This document shows, piece by piece, positions 1 to 8,390 of a stretch of 64,000 nt of DNA; position 1 is the first letter of the stretch; each line of letters begins with the position of its first letter. The stretch lies in NCBI RefSeq assembly GCF_029581275.1, contig NZ_CP120742.1:1-64000 (forward strand). Reading direction: 5' to 3'. A program made the position numbers and the translations under genes. Source of the DNA: Micromonospora sp. WMMD1155 (GTDB taxonomy: Bacteria; Actinomycetota; Actinomycetes; Mycobacteriales; Micromonosporaceae). The notes beneath the pieces are model-generated. The model was not told the DNA's origin and did not search any database. It worked only from the letters and a program-made list of their open reading frames with translations.

Positions 1-2
1 AG

Positions 3-278
3 GCCGGTTACACGGTGCACAACCGGGTCGTCCTGAACCAGATCATCGCTTCGGGCGCAACTGACGCCGAGACGGTCCGCGTCATCAGCGCCGCGCAGGA
101 ATCCGGGCGTACGTGGTTCGGCGGGGGCGTGTGGCGTGGCCGGCGGGTTCTGCGGATCTCGGTGTCGTCGTGGCGCACCCGCCCGCAGGACGTTCGTGAC
201 CTCATCGATCTGCTCGGCGAGCTGCGCCGTCAGCATCGACTCCAGTCCGCCGACGATCACCTCCTGCCGGACCGGTGA
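3..278 (+). CDS. C-terminal fragment of a PLP-dependent decarboxylase/aminotransferase
   Basis: The gene enters from the left edge, so only about 91 C-terminal residues are visible, ending at TGA 276-278. The visible part reads HNRVVLNQ, then GRTWFGGGVWRGRRVLRIS and a short tail. This is the typical end of group II pyridoxal-phosphate-dependent decarboxylases (aromatic amino acid or diaminobutyrate decarboxylase type), where the W-x-G-R-x-x-x-R-x-S segment closes the small domain. The catalytic lysine lies outside the window, so the substrate cannot be judged. The GTG at 15 is an internal valine, not a start. The next gene on this strand begins 132 bases later, with its own ribosome binding site. 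Confidence 0.7.
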   Translation, partial: AGYTVHNRVVLNQIIASGATDAETVRVISAAQESGRTWFGGGVWRGRRVLRISVSSWRTRPQDVRDLIDLLGELRRQHRLQSADDHLLPDR

Positions 279-410
279 GCGAACCAGCCGCACACCGCAC
301 CTCGCTCACATGAAAGAACACGACGGCTCGTGGACCCCTGCCGCCGAAAGCAACCACCGGCGGCCCTTCTCCTGGACCGCATTCTCAACACCCCTACGAA
401 AGAGGTAGCC

Positions 411-1184
411 ATGTCAAACGTCACCTTCGATTTCACCGGCAAGGTGGTTCTGGTCACCGGCGGCGGCAGCGGCATTGGTCTGCAGGTCGCCAAGGACTTC
501 GCCGCGGCCGGCGCGGACGTCGTCATCGCGGGCCGGACCACGTCGCGTCTGGACGCGGCAGTCACGGAGATCGGCGCCAAGGCGAGCGCGAGCACCCTGG
601 ACATCGGCGACGGCGACGCGGTGCGCGCGTTGATCGCCGATATGGTCAACCGGTACGGGCGCCTCGACGTGGTCGTGAGCAACGCGGCGAGCTACATCCC
701 CGGCGACATCACCGACGTTGCCCCGTCCGACTGGGAGCAGCTGCGCCGCACGAACATCGACGGCTTCTTCCACCTGGCGCAGGCGGCACTGCCCGAGCTG
801 GCCAAGACGGGCGGAAGTTTCGTCGCCACCTCCAGCGTGTCGGGCCTGCGCGGGGACTGGGGTTCGCCCATCTACAACGCCTCGAAGGGCGCGGTCTCGC
901 TGTTCGTGCAGGCGCTCGCCCTGGACTGGGGCGCCAAAGGTGTGCGGGTCAACGCCGTGGCGCCGTCGCTCACCAACACCGAGCCGGTCGCGGGCGTGAC
1001 CGGTAACGACACACTGCTACGGCAGTTCGAGGCGAGGGTCGCGCTCGGGCGCATCGCGGAGCCCGACGACATCTCCCCGGTGGTGCTCTTCCTCGCCTCT
1101 GACTCGGCCCGATACGTCAACGGGGTGATCCTGCCCGTCGACGGAGGCACCAGTGCGTCCACCGGTCAGGCACGACCCGCCTGA
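411..1184 (+). CDS. Short-chain dehydrogenase/reductase (SDR), classical type
   Basis: A 257-residue NAD(P)-dependent oxidoreductase of the classical SDR family. The dinucleotide-binding motif TGGGSGIG is at residues 16-23, NAA at 91-93, the catalytic Ser near 142, and YNASK with Tyr155 and Lys159, so the active site is complete. The ATG at 411 is chosen over the longer frame from 330 because AAGAGG sits just upstream (about 399-405) and the SDR fold begins immediately after it. The gene leads a same-strand cluster with two MDR reductases and a DUF3237 protein, suggesting a small redox or detoxification pathway. The substrate cannot be deduced; classical SDRs act on many alcohols, ketones and steroids. 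Confidence 0.9.
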   Translation: MSNVTFDFTGKVVLVTGGGSGIGLQVAKDFAAAGADVVIAGRTTSRLDAAVTEIGAKASASTLDIGDGDAVRALIADMVNRYGRLDVVVSNAASYIPGDITDVAPSDWEQLRRTNIDGFFHLAQAALPELAKTGGSFVATSSVSGLRGDWGSPIYNASKGAVSLFVQALALDWGAKGVRVNAVAPSLTNTEPVAGVTGNDTLLRQFEARVALGRIAEPDDISPVVLFLASDSARYVNGVILPVDGGTSASTGQARPA

Positions 1185-1279
1185 CGAGGTTCTCGGTCAC
1201 GTCACAACCACGGAGTCATCGCAGTCAAAACAGCTACGGCTGCGTCACTGGGCACTGATCATTCATCAGGAGACGAGCA

Positions 1280-2275
1280 ATGAAATCTATCCAGTTCAGC
1301 GAGTACGGCGTTCCGGACTCGCTGCGCCTGGTCGAGGCCGAACCCACCCCGGCGCGTGCCGGCGAGGTCCGGGTGGCCATCGAAGCGGCACCGCTGAACC
1401 CCTCGGACTTCATGCTGACCGACGGTCGATACCCGTTCCGGCCGGCGCTGCCATCGCCGGCCGGCTCCGAGGGCGTCGGCCGGGTCATCGACGTCGGCGA
1501 CGGCGTGACGGCGGTCGAGCAGGGCGATCGGGTGCTGGTCCTGCCGTCGGGGCAGCCGGGCACCTGGCAGCAGGAAATTGTGATTGCCGAACGGTTCGTG
1601 GTGCGGGTCGGTCGCGACATCGACCCGGTGCAACTGGCCACGGTGGGGATCAACGCGGCCACCGCCCACCTGCTACTGCGCTACGGCAACCTGAGGCCCG
1701 GCGCCTGGGTGGCCCAGACCGCGGCGAACTCCGGTCTCGGCGCCTTCATCATCGCGCTCGCCCGCCGTGCCGGCCTGCGGACGCTGAACATCGTGCGTCG
1801 GCCCGGGGTCGCGGACCCGCTGCTCGACGCCGGCGCCGACGCGGTGGTGGTCAGCGACGACGCCCTCACCGCCGGGGTCGGCGAGGCGCTCGGTGACGAG
1901 AAGGTCTCTCTGCTGCTCGACGGGGTCGGCGGTCCGCTCGTCGCGGAGCTGGCGCCGTTCCTGGCGCGCGAGGCGGACATCGTCAGCTTCGCGGCGATGA
2001 GCGGACAACCGATCGCCGTGCACCCGATGTACCTCAACTTCAAGAACCTGCACGTACACGGGTTCTGGCTGAACAATTGGCTCGACTCCGCCCCGCGCGC
2101 CGAGATCGAACAGGTCTACGCAGAGATCATCGACCTGATCGCCGACCGGGTGCTGTCGACGCGCATCGAGGCCACCTACCGCCTCGATGAGCACGCTGAG
2201 GCGATCGCGCACGCGCGGTCCACCGGCCGCCACGGAAAGATCGTCTTCACCAACGACGTGTTGGTGACGCGATGA
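1280..2275 (+). CDS. Zinc-free MDR reductase, trans-2-enoyl-CoA reductase-like
   Basis: A 331-residue medium-chain dehydrogenase/reductase. The N-terminal GroES-like half includes NPSDF near 40 and GSEGVGRV near 62-69. The nucleotide-binding half starts with QTAANSGLG at 146-154. That motif resembles the QNxxNSxVG of mitochondrial enoyl-CoA/ACP reductases more than the GxGxxG of alcohol dehydrogenases. Catalytic zinc ligands are absent. A good ribosome binding site (AGGAGA near 1269) precedes the ATG. The last four bases overlap the next start as ATGA, implying translational coupling with the second MDR gene. Likely role: NADPH-dependent reduction of an activated double bond or quinone. The substrate is unknown. 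Confidence 0.85.
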   Translation: MKSIQFSEYGVPDSLRLVEAEPTPARAGEVRVAIEAAPLNPSDFMLTDGRYPFRPALPSPAGSEGVGRVIDVGDGVTAVEQGDRVLVLPSGQPGTWQQEIVIAERFVVRVGRDIDPVQLATVGINAATAHLLLRYGNLRPGAWVAQTAANSGLGAFIIALARRAGLRTLNIVRRPGVADPLLDAGADAVVVSDDALTAGVGEALGDEKVSLLLDGVGGPLVAELAPFLAREADIVSFAAMSGQPIAVHPMYLNFKNLHVHGFWLNNWLDSAPRAEIEQVYAEIIDLIADRVLSTRIEATYRLDEHAEAIAHARSTGRHGKIVFTNDVLVTR

Positions 2276-3273
2276 AGGCCGTGGTGGTGCAACGTCCGGG
2301 AACGGACAAGCCCCTGGAGGTGGTCGAGCTGCCCGACCCGGGCCAGCCGCAGTTCGGCGAGATCAGGGTACGCCTGCACGGCAGCACCCTGAACTTCCAC
2401 GACAGCCTGGCCATCCGCAGCGCCACCACCCCGGTCGGGCACATCCCGCTCGCCGACGGGGCGGGCGTCGTGGAAGCGGTCGGCCCAGGGGTGGACGAGC
2501 TGGTGACCGGCGACCACGTGGTGGCGAGTTTCTTCCCGTTCTGGAACGACGGCCGGCCGACCGTCGACACCTTCAGCCGCACCCCGGGCCTCGGCCTCGC
2601 CGGCTACGCCCGCGAGATCGTGGTGGCGCCCGCCGCTCAGTTCGTCAAGGCGCCCCGGGGCTACAGCCACCCCGAGGCGGCGACGCTCACCGTCGCCGGG
2701 TTGACCGCCTGGCGGGCCCTGGTGAGCGACGCCGCGGTCACACCAGGCAACCAGGTGTTGATCATGGGCACCGGCGGGGTCGCTGTCTTCGCGTTGCAGT
2801 TCGCCAAGATGCTCGGCGCGACCGCGATCGTGACGTCCTCCTCCGACGCCAAGCTGCGACGCGCCAGGCAGTTGGGCGCCGACCACACCGTCAACTACCG
2901 CAGCGTGCCCGACTGGGGCCGGCACGTCTTTGACCTTACTGGCGGCGGCGTCGACGTCGTCGTGGAACTGGGCGGCGCGGCCACCCTCCCGCAGTCCATC
3001 GACGCCGCCCGGATCGGCGGGCTGATCTCACTGATCGGCATCCTGGCCGGCGTCTCCGGCGACGTGCCCACCGGCACCCTCAACCTCAAGCAGGTCCGGC
3101 TGCACGGCCTGGTCGTCGGAAGCCGCACCCAGCAGCAGCAAATGATCCGCGCCATCGATGCCACCGGCACACGTCCCATCATCGACCGCACCTTCGCCCT
3201 CGACGACCTGGCCGAGGCCACCGACTACCTCTCCTCCGGCGCCCACCTCGGCAAGGTCGCCATCACCTTCTGA
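2272..3273 (+). CDS. Zinc-free MDR oxidoreductase (NAD(P)-dependent alcohol dehydrogenase-like)
   Basis: A 333-residue medium-chain dehydrogenase/reductase distinct from its upstream partner. The GroES-like domain carries LNFHD near 40-44 and GAGVVEAVGPGV near 63-74. The Rossmann domain has GTGGVAVFALQFAK at 166-179. The usual catalytic-zinc Cys/His set and the structural four-Cys lobe are not seen, so it belongs to the zinc-free quinone reductase-like branch. Its ATG overlaps the preceding stop (ATGA at 2272-2275), so the two reductases are probably made in fixed ratio. What it reduces cannot be read from the sequence. Confidence 0.87.
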   Translation: MKAVVVQRPGTDKPLEVVELPDPGQPQFGEIRVRLHGSTLNFHDSLAIRSATTPVGHIPLADGAGVVEAVGPGVDELVTGDHVVASFFPFWNDGRPTVDTFSRTPGLGLAGYAREIVVAPAAQFVKAPRGYSHPEAATLTVAGLTAWRALVSDAAVTPGNQVLIMGTGGVAVFALQFAKMLGATAIVTSSSDAKLRRARQLGADHTVNYRSVPDWGRHVFDLTGGGVDVVVELGGAATLPQSIDAARIGGLISLIGILAGVSGDVPTGTLNLKQVRLHGLVVGSRTQQQQMIRAIDATGTRPIIDRTFALDDLAEATDYLSSGAHLGKVAITF

Positions 3274-3453
3274 TCCGGCTCGAAAGAGGGCCATCAGACC
3301 GGCTGCCTTCGATCCTCTCGGGTTCAGGCCGCCACCAGCGACAACCCGGCCGACCCCCGGATCGTTCGTCGGGACACCCTCCTGTCCGCGCCGAGCATCC
3401 GGTACGTCACGCCAGGACCGCGAGCACCGCGTCCCACCGAAACGGAGTAACAG

Positions 3454-3906
3454 ATGAAACTCGAAGAGATCTTCCGGATGACCGTCGCGGTGACTCCGCC
3501 GATCGTGATCGGCCACACCCCGTTGGGCCTTCGTCAGGTGATTGGCTCCTCCGGGGGCACCGTCGTCGGAGCGCGAATCTCCGGGCGGCTCAATTCCGGC
3601 GGCGGCGACTGGCTCCTGGTCACCGGCGACGGCTACGCCCGGCCGGACGTACGACACACGGTGCACACCGACGACGGAGCCGACCTGTACCTGCACGGCA
3701 CCGGCCTGATCGAGATGAACGACGCCACCCGGGCGGCCATCAGTGGCGGCGCTCCAACCGACTTCGACGACGCCTACCTCCGACTCGGACTGGCCATCGA
3801 AAGCGGCGACCCCCGCTACAGCTGGGTCAACCGCGCGCTGTTCCTAGCCGAGGGCCGGATCCAGGAAGGCCCGACCATCGAGTACGTCGTGCACCAGGTC
3901 CTCTGA
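3454..3906 (+). CDS. DUF3237 family protein
   Basis: A 150-residue soluble protein matching the DUF3237 pattern: an early IGHTPLGLRQVI segment, a GRLNSGGGDWLLVTGDGYARPDVRHTV-type stretch (residues about 47-70), the YLHGTGLIEM strand, and a C-terminal segment ending in an EYVVHQVL-like strand. The family forms a small beta-barrel and often sits beside oxidoreductases, but no reaction is established. GGAG lies about 8 bases before ATG 3454. The 180-base gap from the MDR gene is longer than elsewhere in the cluster, so it may be expressed separately. It is followed by a hairpin terminator. Confidence 0.82.
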   Translation: MKLEEIFRMTVAVTPPIVIGHTPLGLRQVIGSSGGTVVGARISGRLNSGGGDWLLVTGDGYARPDVRHTVHTDDGADLYLHGTGLIEMNDATRAAISGGAPTDFDDAYLRLGLAIESGDPRYSWVNRALFLAEGRIQEGPTIEYVVHQVL

Positions 3907-3916
3907 CACGGAATAC

Positions 3917-3940
3917 GTGGGGCAGCGCGGGCCGCCCCAC
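3917..3940. terminator. Hairpin between convergent genes, probably bidirectional terminator
   Basis: Inverted repeat GTGGGGC (3917-3923) and GCCCCAC (3934-3940) with a 10-base loop, 11 bases after the DUF3237 stop and about 50 bases before the stop of the convergent CGNR gene. There is no T-tract, as is common in GC-rich actinobacteria. Confidence 0.55.
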
Positions 3941-3991
3941 TCGCGGTAACGCGAAGCTACGTCCTCGACGTCGAGAACAAGTGTTGCCCAG

Positions 3992-4600
3992 TCACTCGCC
4001 AGGGTCTGGCGGCGCCGCCGCTGCGGCGCGGCGGCGGGCCCGTGAGGTCCGCAGGTTGATGGCGTTGCCGCAGACCAGCACGTCGTGCCAGACTCCGCTG
4101 TTGTTGCGTGAGCGGTCGTAGAACGCGGAGCCGCACGCCTCGTTACGGCACACCTTGAGCCGCGGCCACAGACTCGACGTCTGGGCGGCGAGCGACTCGA
4201 TCAGCAATAGTGAGGCGACAAGCTTCCATCCCGCGCCCTGGGGGCTCGCCACAACGGTGCCGTCGCAGCGCTGCCGCAGGCCAGCCGAGACGCCTGAACC
4301 GACGAGCCAGCCGGACGGCGCGTCGCTGGGCGAGCCACGGTGGTGCAGGGTCTGGCGTAGCTGCGCGCGCAGCTCGACCAGCCGCTGCCGGTCCCGCTCC
4401 CCGAAAGAGACGGTAGGCGCCGCAACTCCGGCGGTGGCGGACCAATCGGCCAGCTCGGCGGTGAACCACTGCTCAGCGGTGGCGACGTCAGCGAGAAGGT
4501 CAGGCTGGCCGCCGCCGTCGGTGTTGATGAAGTTCTGTACGACGTTGAAGCCAGTCGGCGCTGGCGTAAGGCCGTGACGGGTCGTGGCGGTCGAGCTCAT
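3992..4600 (-). CDS. CGNR zinc finger/ABATE-type putative transcriptional regulator
   Basis: A 202-residue protein with the two-part layout of CGNR regulators: an N-terminal ABATE-like helical domain (FINTDGGGQPDLLADV near 24-39, then EQWFTAEL) and a C-terminal zinc finger. The finger ligands are Cys151, Cys156, His172 (Cys in most relatives) and Cys177. The family signature CGNR is CGNA here (177-180), so the conserved Arg is lost. The basic tail RTSRARRR at 184-191 could contact DNA. It starts at ATG 4600 and faces an AT-richer divergent gap. Its role is inferred from the family as a stress or metabolite-responsive regulator; no ligand is known. Confidence 0.75.
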   Translation of the reverse strand: MSSTATTRHGLTPAPTGFNVVQNFINTDGGGQPDLLADVATAEQWFTAELADWSATAGVAAPTVSFGERDRQRLVELRAQLRQTLHHRGSPSDAPSGWLVGSGVSAGLRQRCDGTVVASPQGAGWKLVASLLLIESLAAQTSSLWPRLKVCRNEACGSAFYDRSRNNSGVWHDVLVCGNAINLRTSRARRRAAAAAPPDPGE

Positions 4601-4984
4601 CCGCCCATCGTATTGCGGGATTCGGCTACTGGCGACATAGCCGTTACATCTACGATTACGTTATTACGCACTCCGGCGAACGCGGGCGACAACGGTCCGG
4701 AAGGCGCGCTTCCGGCCTTCTCCCTGCCGACGCCCAGCACAGGCCGCAACCGCGATGTACCAACAACGCCGGAAACAACCCAAACGAATAGTGGCCTGCT
4801 CGAACACGATTAATCTTCTCTATCAGCCCTCTAGGCTCGAACCCATGGCGTCGTGCCCTGCGGTGACAGCAGCGTCCGGCGGTGCTGATCGACGGCGACG
4901 TCACACCGTAGTCGGCCGGGCACCGTCGTTGAGCCGCACGACACGGTCGGATGACGACAGGCCAGCGGTCGTCGGGATCCACTG
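4601..4984. other. Intergenic region, divergent upstream sequence
   Basis: No convincing gene. The stretch at about 4640-4672 is clearly AT-richer than the surroundings (TTACATCTACGATTACG followed by TTATTACG), as expected for the promoter or operator of the CGNR gene reading left. An inverted repeat CCGGAAG-N5-CTTCCGG lies at 4697-4715. Short open frames on both strands here have no recognisable motif or ribosome binding site. Confidence 0.4.
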
Positions 4985-5671
4985 ATGTCAGGCAGGTGGT
5001 ACTTCCGGCGACGGGGGCAGCCGGCGGACGAGGCAGCACTTCAGGAGAGCGCCCGCAGAAACCCCGGGCGAACCGTCACTTTCAGCGACGGTGTCTTCGC
5101 CATCTCCATCACACTGCTGGTGCTGGAAATCCAGCCACCGGAGGACACGGCCCACCTGGGACGGGCTCTCGCCGAACTGTGGCCCTCGTTCGTGGCGTAC
5201 GCGCTGAGCTTCCTCCTAGTCGCCTCGATCTGGGTCAACCACCACGTCCTGTTCGACCAAATCGTCGCAGCTGACCGAGGTCTGCTACTGCTCAACACTG
5301 TGCTTCTGATGACTGTGGCGTTCGTGCCGTTCGCGGCGTCTGTACTCGCCGCGGCATTTCGCGATGGGCAGGGCGAGCCGCTCGCCTTGCTGTTCTTCGG
5401 TGGCCCGTTCGCACTCGGCACCATCTTCTTCAGCGCGATCTGGCAATACGCTCTGCGCGCACCGCGAGTACTGCACCGACGAGTCAGCGAGTCAGCAGGA
5501 CGGATCGTGAGCAGGCGTCTTCTCGCGGGTCCACTGCTGACCCTCCTCGGCGCTGCCGCAGGCGCGGTCATCCCCGTACTGGGGCTGGCAATCTTCGCCC
5601 TGACGATCCCGGTCTTTTGGTTGCCCCTGCCTGCACTCGAACCAATCCCTCTCGACGACGATGACCCCTGA
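4985..5671 (+). CDS. TMEM175-type potassium channel (DUF1211)
   Basis: A 228-residue integral membrane protein. Residues 33-47 hold the TMEM175 signature FSDGVFAISITLLVL, preceded by an Arg at 29 as in family members. This helix lines the pore and its hydrophobic residues set potassium selectivity in characterised homologues. About six hydrophobic segments follow, as in bacterial TMEM175 subunits, which assemble as tetramers. SIWVNHHVLF (81-90) matches the conserved second-helix W-x-N-H pattern. It stands alone between two gaps. Function is assigned by family: potassium flux across the cell membrane. Confidence 0.88.
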   Translation: MSGRWYFRRRGQPADEAALQESARRNPGRTVTFSDGVFAISITLLVLEIQPPEDTAHLGRALAELWPSFVAYALSFLLVASIWVNHHVLFDQIVAADRGLLLLNTVLLMTVAFVPFAASVLAAAFRDGQGEPLALLFFGGPFALGTIFFSAIWQYALRAPRVLHRRVSESAGRIVSRRLLAGPLLTLLGAAAGAVIPVLGLAIFALTIPVFWLPLPALEPIPLDDDDP

Positions 5672-5824
5672 CGGGTACGGGTCGACAGCCCTCGGCGCTC
5701 CGACAAGCGCTGTGGTTGCTCTCGTTCCCGCGCAGTGGTCGCCGGCAAGACGGCTAGTGAATGCATCCGCCAGTCCCTGATCCCCTACTGGCATCCAACC
5801 GCAAGATCAAGGGAGGTAGGAGCA

Positions 5825-5959
5825 TCAGGCCACGAAGCGGACGTTGCTGACGTCGAGCAGAATGTGCGCCTCGTGGATCGCGATGTTGTCGTTCCCGCGC
5901 CCGAGGACACGGCGACGGGTCGGCACCGGCACTCCGTCGAAGACCTGTCGATTCCGCCG
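5825..5959 (-). pseudogene. Decayed 3' remnant of an unidentified gene
   Basis: On the minus strand a 44-codon frame opens directly after an in-frame TGA and has no start codon. It reads RQVFDGVPVPTRRRVLGRG and then HILLDVSNVRF before its stop. The pattern (F-D-G-x-x-x-P-T-R-R-R followed by a beta strand and a D-V-S-x-V-R end) looks like the C-terminus of a larger beta-rich protein, not random sequence. No upstream coding part is recognisable, so I call it a truncated relic. I cannot name the family. The rest of the 344-base gap 5672-6015 shows nothing else I can support. Confidence 0.4.
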
Positions 5960-6015
5960 TCACTGCGTCCGCATTGCAGGTGCAGATAGGCGATGGCTCG
6001 GGGCGGCCGCCGCCG

Positions 6016-6696
6016 CTAGGCGATCGCGATGGTGAGTAGACGGCGGACGTCGGCGGAGTTGGTGATGACGACGGAGCGGCGGCCTCGTGCGCAGGGGTCC
6101 GTATCGGCGGTGGCGAGCAGGATCTGGGCTGCCCGGCGCAGCATGTCGGCGGCTTCCGGGACGGGCATGGGGAGATAGAAGGCGTTGGTGGCGGTGGGAC
6201 GGCCGTGCAGGAGGAAGGCCATACGCCACAGCGCGGCGGCGGCCGACGGGTCGGTGACAGTCGTCGTGTGTTCGGTGAAGTCCTTGCGATAGCGGCGCCA
6301 CGTGCCGCCCAGCGCCCGCTGAACGCGATGGTAGTCGCCGCGCGGGACGCCCACCCAGCAGTCGCCGGGCCGACCGGCCACCACCGCCCAGGTGAGGCCG
6401 TTCAGGACGCGGACCAGGCGGCCGGCCACCAGGTCGTCACCGGTGTAGGCGATTGGCAGGTAGGTCGGCGTGCTCCCACCGCGTACCGCCGCCCGGGTTA
6501 TCTCGGCGGCCTCGCCGCCGCGTGGTCGCAGGCACTGCCAGGCGAGCGTCGCCTCGGCGAGGGGGTGCCGGCCCGCGGTGACCTGGGCCAGTGCGGGCAG
6601 GACGCCGGTTCCACCCGCGCGGCGGGTTGCGTCGTCGGTGCGTAGCGGCTGGCCGACGAGCCAGGAGCGGCGGGGCGGCGCGATGGCGATCGTCAT
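6016..6696 (-). CDS. Protein of unknown function
   Basis: A 226-residue protein that I do not recognise. It is soluble, with no signal peptide or membrane segment, and Arg/Ala-rich with scattered aromatic residues (GDCWVGVPRGDYHRV near 129-143, TWRRYRKDF near 151-159). It begins MTIAIA and ends LLTIAIA. A purine-rich AGGGA sits about ten bases before ATG 6696. It lies 35 bases downstream of the binding-lipoprotein gene on the same strand, so the two may be co-transcribed, but no link in function is visible. Confidence 0.6.
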   Translation of the reverse strand: MTIAIAPPRRSWLVGQPLRTDDATRRAGGTGVLPALAQVTAGRHPLAEATLAWQCLRPRGGEAAEITRAAVRGGSTPTYLPIAYTGDDLVAGRLVRVLNGLTWAVVAGRPGDCWVGVPRGDYHRVQRALGGTWRRYRKDFTEHTTTVTDPSAAAALWRMAFLLHGRPTATNAFYLPMPVPEAADMLRRAAQILLATADTDPCARGRRSVVITNSADVRRLLTIAIA

Positions 6697-6731
6697 GCCG
6701 GCGTTCCCTTCGTGAGTACTGAAGGAAGTGG

Positions 6732-7868
6732 TCAGGGAATGGGGCGTTCGCCCAGAATCTGGGTGTCGCGGACCCGGTAGGCCCAGACGGTGATCGACGA
6801 GGCGGTCAACTCACCGGACGGGGTGAATGCGATCCTGGTGGTGATGCCGGGCTGGTCGTAGGCCGACACGTACGCGGCCATCGAGGACCGGCTCAGGTGG
6901 TTCGAGCCGATGCCGTTGAGGAAGACGGTGGCGGCGTCGTACGCCTCGGCGCTGTTGGTGCCCGGTTCCAGCCCGCCGAATTCGGCCTGGTACTGCTGGA
7001 TGAACGTGGCCGGCAACGTCTCCGGCGGCCGGCACGGGCAGGTGATGATCGCGTCCTGGGCGGCCCGCTGGCCCGCCGTGTGGAGGAAGCCCTCGTCTTT
7101 GACGCCGTCACCGGCGACGAAGGGGGCGGTCACGCCGGCCGCCCGTACCTGGCGGAGGAGCCGCCCGGCCTCGTCGTAGTAGCCGCCGAAGAAGATCACG
7201 TCCGGGTCGGCCGCCCGGATCCGGGTGACCACGGCGGTGAGGTCCTCCTGGGCTGGCAGAACGGTGCCGGATTCGACGACCCGCTCGCCGAGGACGCCCA
7301 TGACCTCGCTCGCCAGGCCGTGCCCGTACGCTCCGGTGTCGTCGATGACGAACACCTTGCTCGCCCGGAGCACCCCGGCGATGTACCGGCCGGCGGCCGG
7401 ACCCTGCTCGGCGTCGTTGCCGATCAGGCGGTGGAAGGTGGTCCAGCCCCGCGTGCTGAGGCTGGCTTCCGTCGCCGACGGGGTGATGCTAGCGATCTTG
7501 GCCTGATCGAGCAGGGGTACGGCCGCCTCGGATTCGCCGGAGAAGGCCGGGCCGACCACACCGAGGATGCGGGGGTCGGACACGACTTCCTGGGCGGCGG
7601 CGGGCGCCCGCTTCGGATCGGCCAGGGTGTCGAAGGCGGCAAGTTCCACTGTGCAGGCGGGATGAGCCGCGTTGTACTGGTTGAGAGCCAGCCGCACGCC
7701 GTGCTCGATGTTGCGGCCGAGGTTGGCCGCGGCGCCGGAGAGTGGGCCGAAGACTGCTATCCGGGCCTCGCAGCGTGACACCTCGACAGTGGAGGCGTCT
7801 GCCCGCTCGCCGCAGGCGGCCACCAGCAGGATGAGAGCCAGGGCTGTCAGTGCGGCCGCGCGACTCAT
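6732..7868 (-). CDS. LivK-type ABC transporter substrate-binding lipoprotein
   Basis: A 378-residue protein with an N-terminal lipoprotein signal (hydrophobic LTALALILLVAAC, lipidated Cys near 19). It is followed by a type I periplasmic-binding fold: IAVFGPLSGAAANLGRNIEHG near 42-62 is the first strand and helix of branched-chain amino acid binding proteins, and VVGPAFSGESEAAVP near 108-122 is the ligand-contact loop. It would bind an amino acid or amide outside the membrane. No permease or ATPase genes are adjacent, so it is an orphan receptor or shares a transporter encoded elsewhere. GGGAGG precedes ATG 7868. It diverges from a small lipoprotein gene across only 57 bases. Confidence 0.85.
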   Translation of the reverse strand: MSRAAALTALALILLVAACGERADASTVEVSRCEARIAVFGPLSGAAANLGRNIEHGVRLALNQYNAAHPACTVELAAFDTLADPKRAPAAAQEVVSDPRILGVVGPAFSGESEAAVPLLDQAKIASITPSATEASLSTRGWTTFHRLIGNDAEQGPAAGRYIAGVLRASKVFVIDDTGAYGHGLASEVMGVLGERVVESGTVLPAQEDLTAVVTRIRAADPDVIFFGGYYDEAGRLLRQVRAAGVTAPFVAGDGVKDEGFLHTAGQRAAQDAIITCPCRPPETLPATFIQQYQAEFGGLEPGTNSAEAYDAATVFLNGIGSNHLSRSSMAAYVSAYDQPGITTRIAFTPSGELTASSITVWAYRVRDTQILGERPIP

Positions 7869-7925
7869 GGCACCTCCCGTACATGATGTTGTGAGACATG
7901 GTGGACGGAGAAGGATGATGTTTTC

Positions 7926-8390
7926 GTGATGTTCCCGGCCCGCACTCCGCTTGCCGTCGTCGTGGCCACGACGCTGGTCCTGGCCGGTTGCGCAACCCCA
8001 GCGCCGCCCCCCGTCGCGATGGCGCCCTCGGCCACCCCACGGGTCACCGGTCTCTTCGCGATCACCTCGCGGACCGAGGGCGACATCGTCATCGACGGCC
8101 GCGGATACGCTCTCTACCGATCGTCCGACGACGACTCCTCGCCGCCCCGATCCGCCTGCACGGGCCCGTGCGCCGATCAGTGGCCGCCGGTGTCCTGGGC
8201 GCCTGATCTGCGGTTGGAGGGGATCAACAGGCAGTTGATCGGGACGTACCGGCGACCAGACGGCCGGATTCAGCTCACGCTGGGCGGGTGGCCCCTCTAC
8301 GAGTACGCGGGTGACCGCACGCCGGGCGAGACGAACGGACGGGGGCGCGACGGGCGGTGGTGGCTCGTACGACCGGACGGCTCGTCATAG
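7926..8390 (+). CDS. Small lipoprotein with the COG4315 'secreted repeat'
   Basis: A 154-residue lipoprotein (signal VVVATTLVLAGC, Cys22) with the secreted-repeat domain of unknown function. The first unit is D-G-R-G-x-A-L-Y-R followed by ACTGPCADQWPPV, whose two Cys probably pair. The second is L-x-G-W-P-L-Y-E-Y-A-G-D with the closing G-R-G-R-D-G-R-W-W-L-V. Relatives are exported cell-surface proteins, some linked to redox stress or conductive surface functions, but the role is not settled. Start is GTG 7926 (ATG 7929 is also possible) after GAGAAGGA. Its stop overlaps the stop of the convergent histidine kinase gene. Confidence 0.82.
   Translation: MMFPARTPLAVVVATTLVLAGCATPAPPPVAMAPSATPRVTGLFAITSRTEGDIVIDGRGYALYRSSDDDSSPPRSACTGPCADQWPPVSWAPDLRLEGINRQLIGTYRRPDGRIQLTLGGWPLYEYAGDRTPGETNGRGRDGRWWLVRPDGSS

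Noticed and set aside
4574..5039. Small open frames in the gap before the TMEM175 gene
   Set aside because: No motif, no ribosome binding site, mixed composition; read as promoter space.
7869..7925. Near-palindrome ACATGATG...GACATG between divergent lipoprotein genes
   Set aside because: Too imperfect and too short to call an operator; the segment is largely filled by the two ribosome sites.
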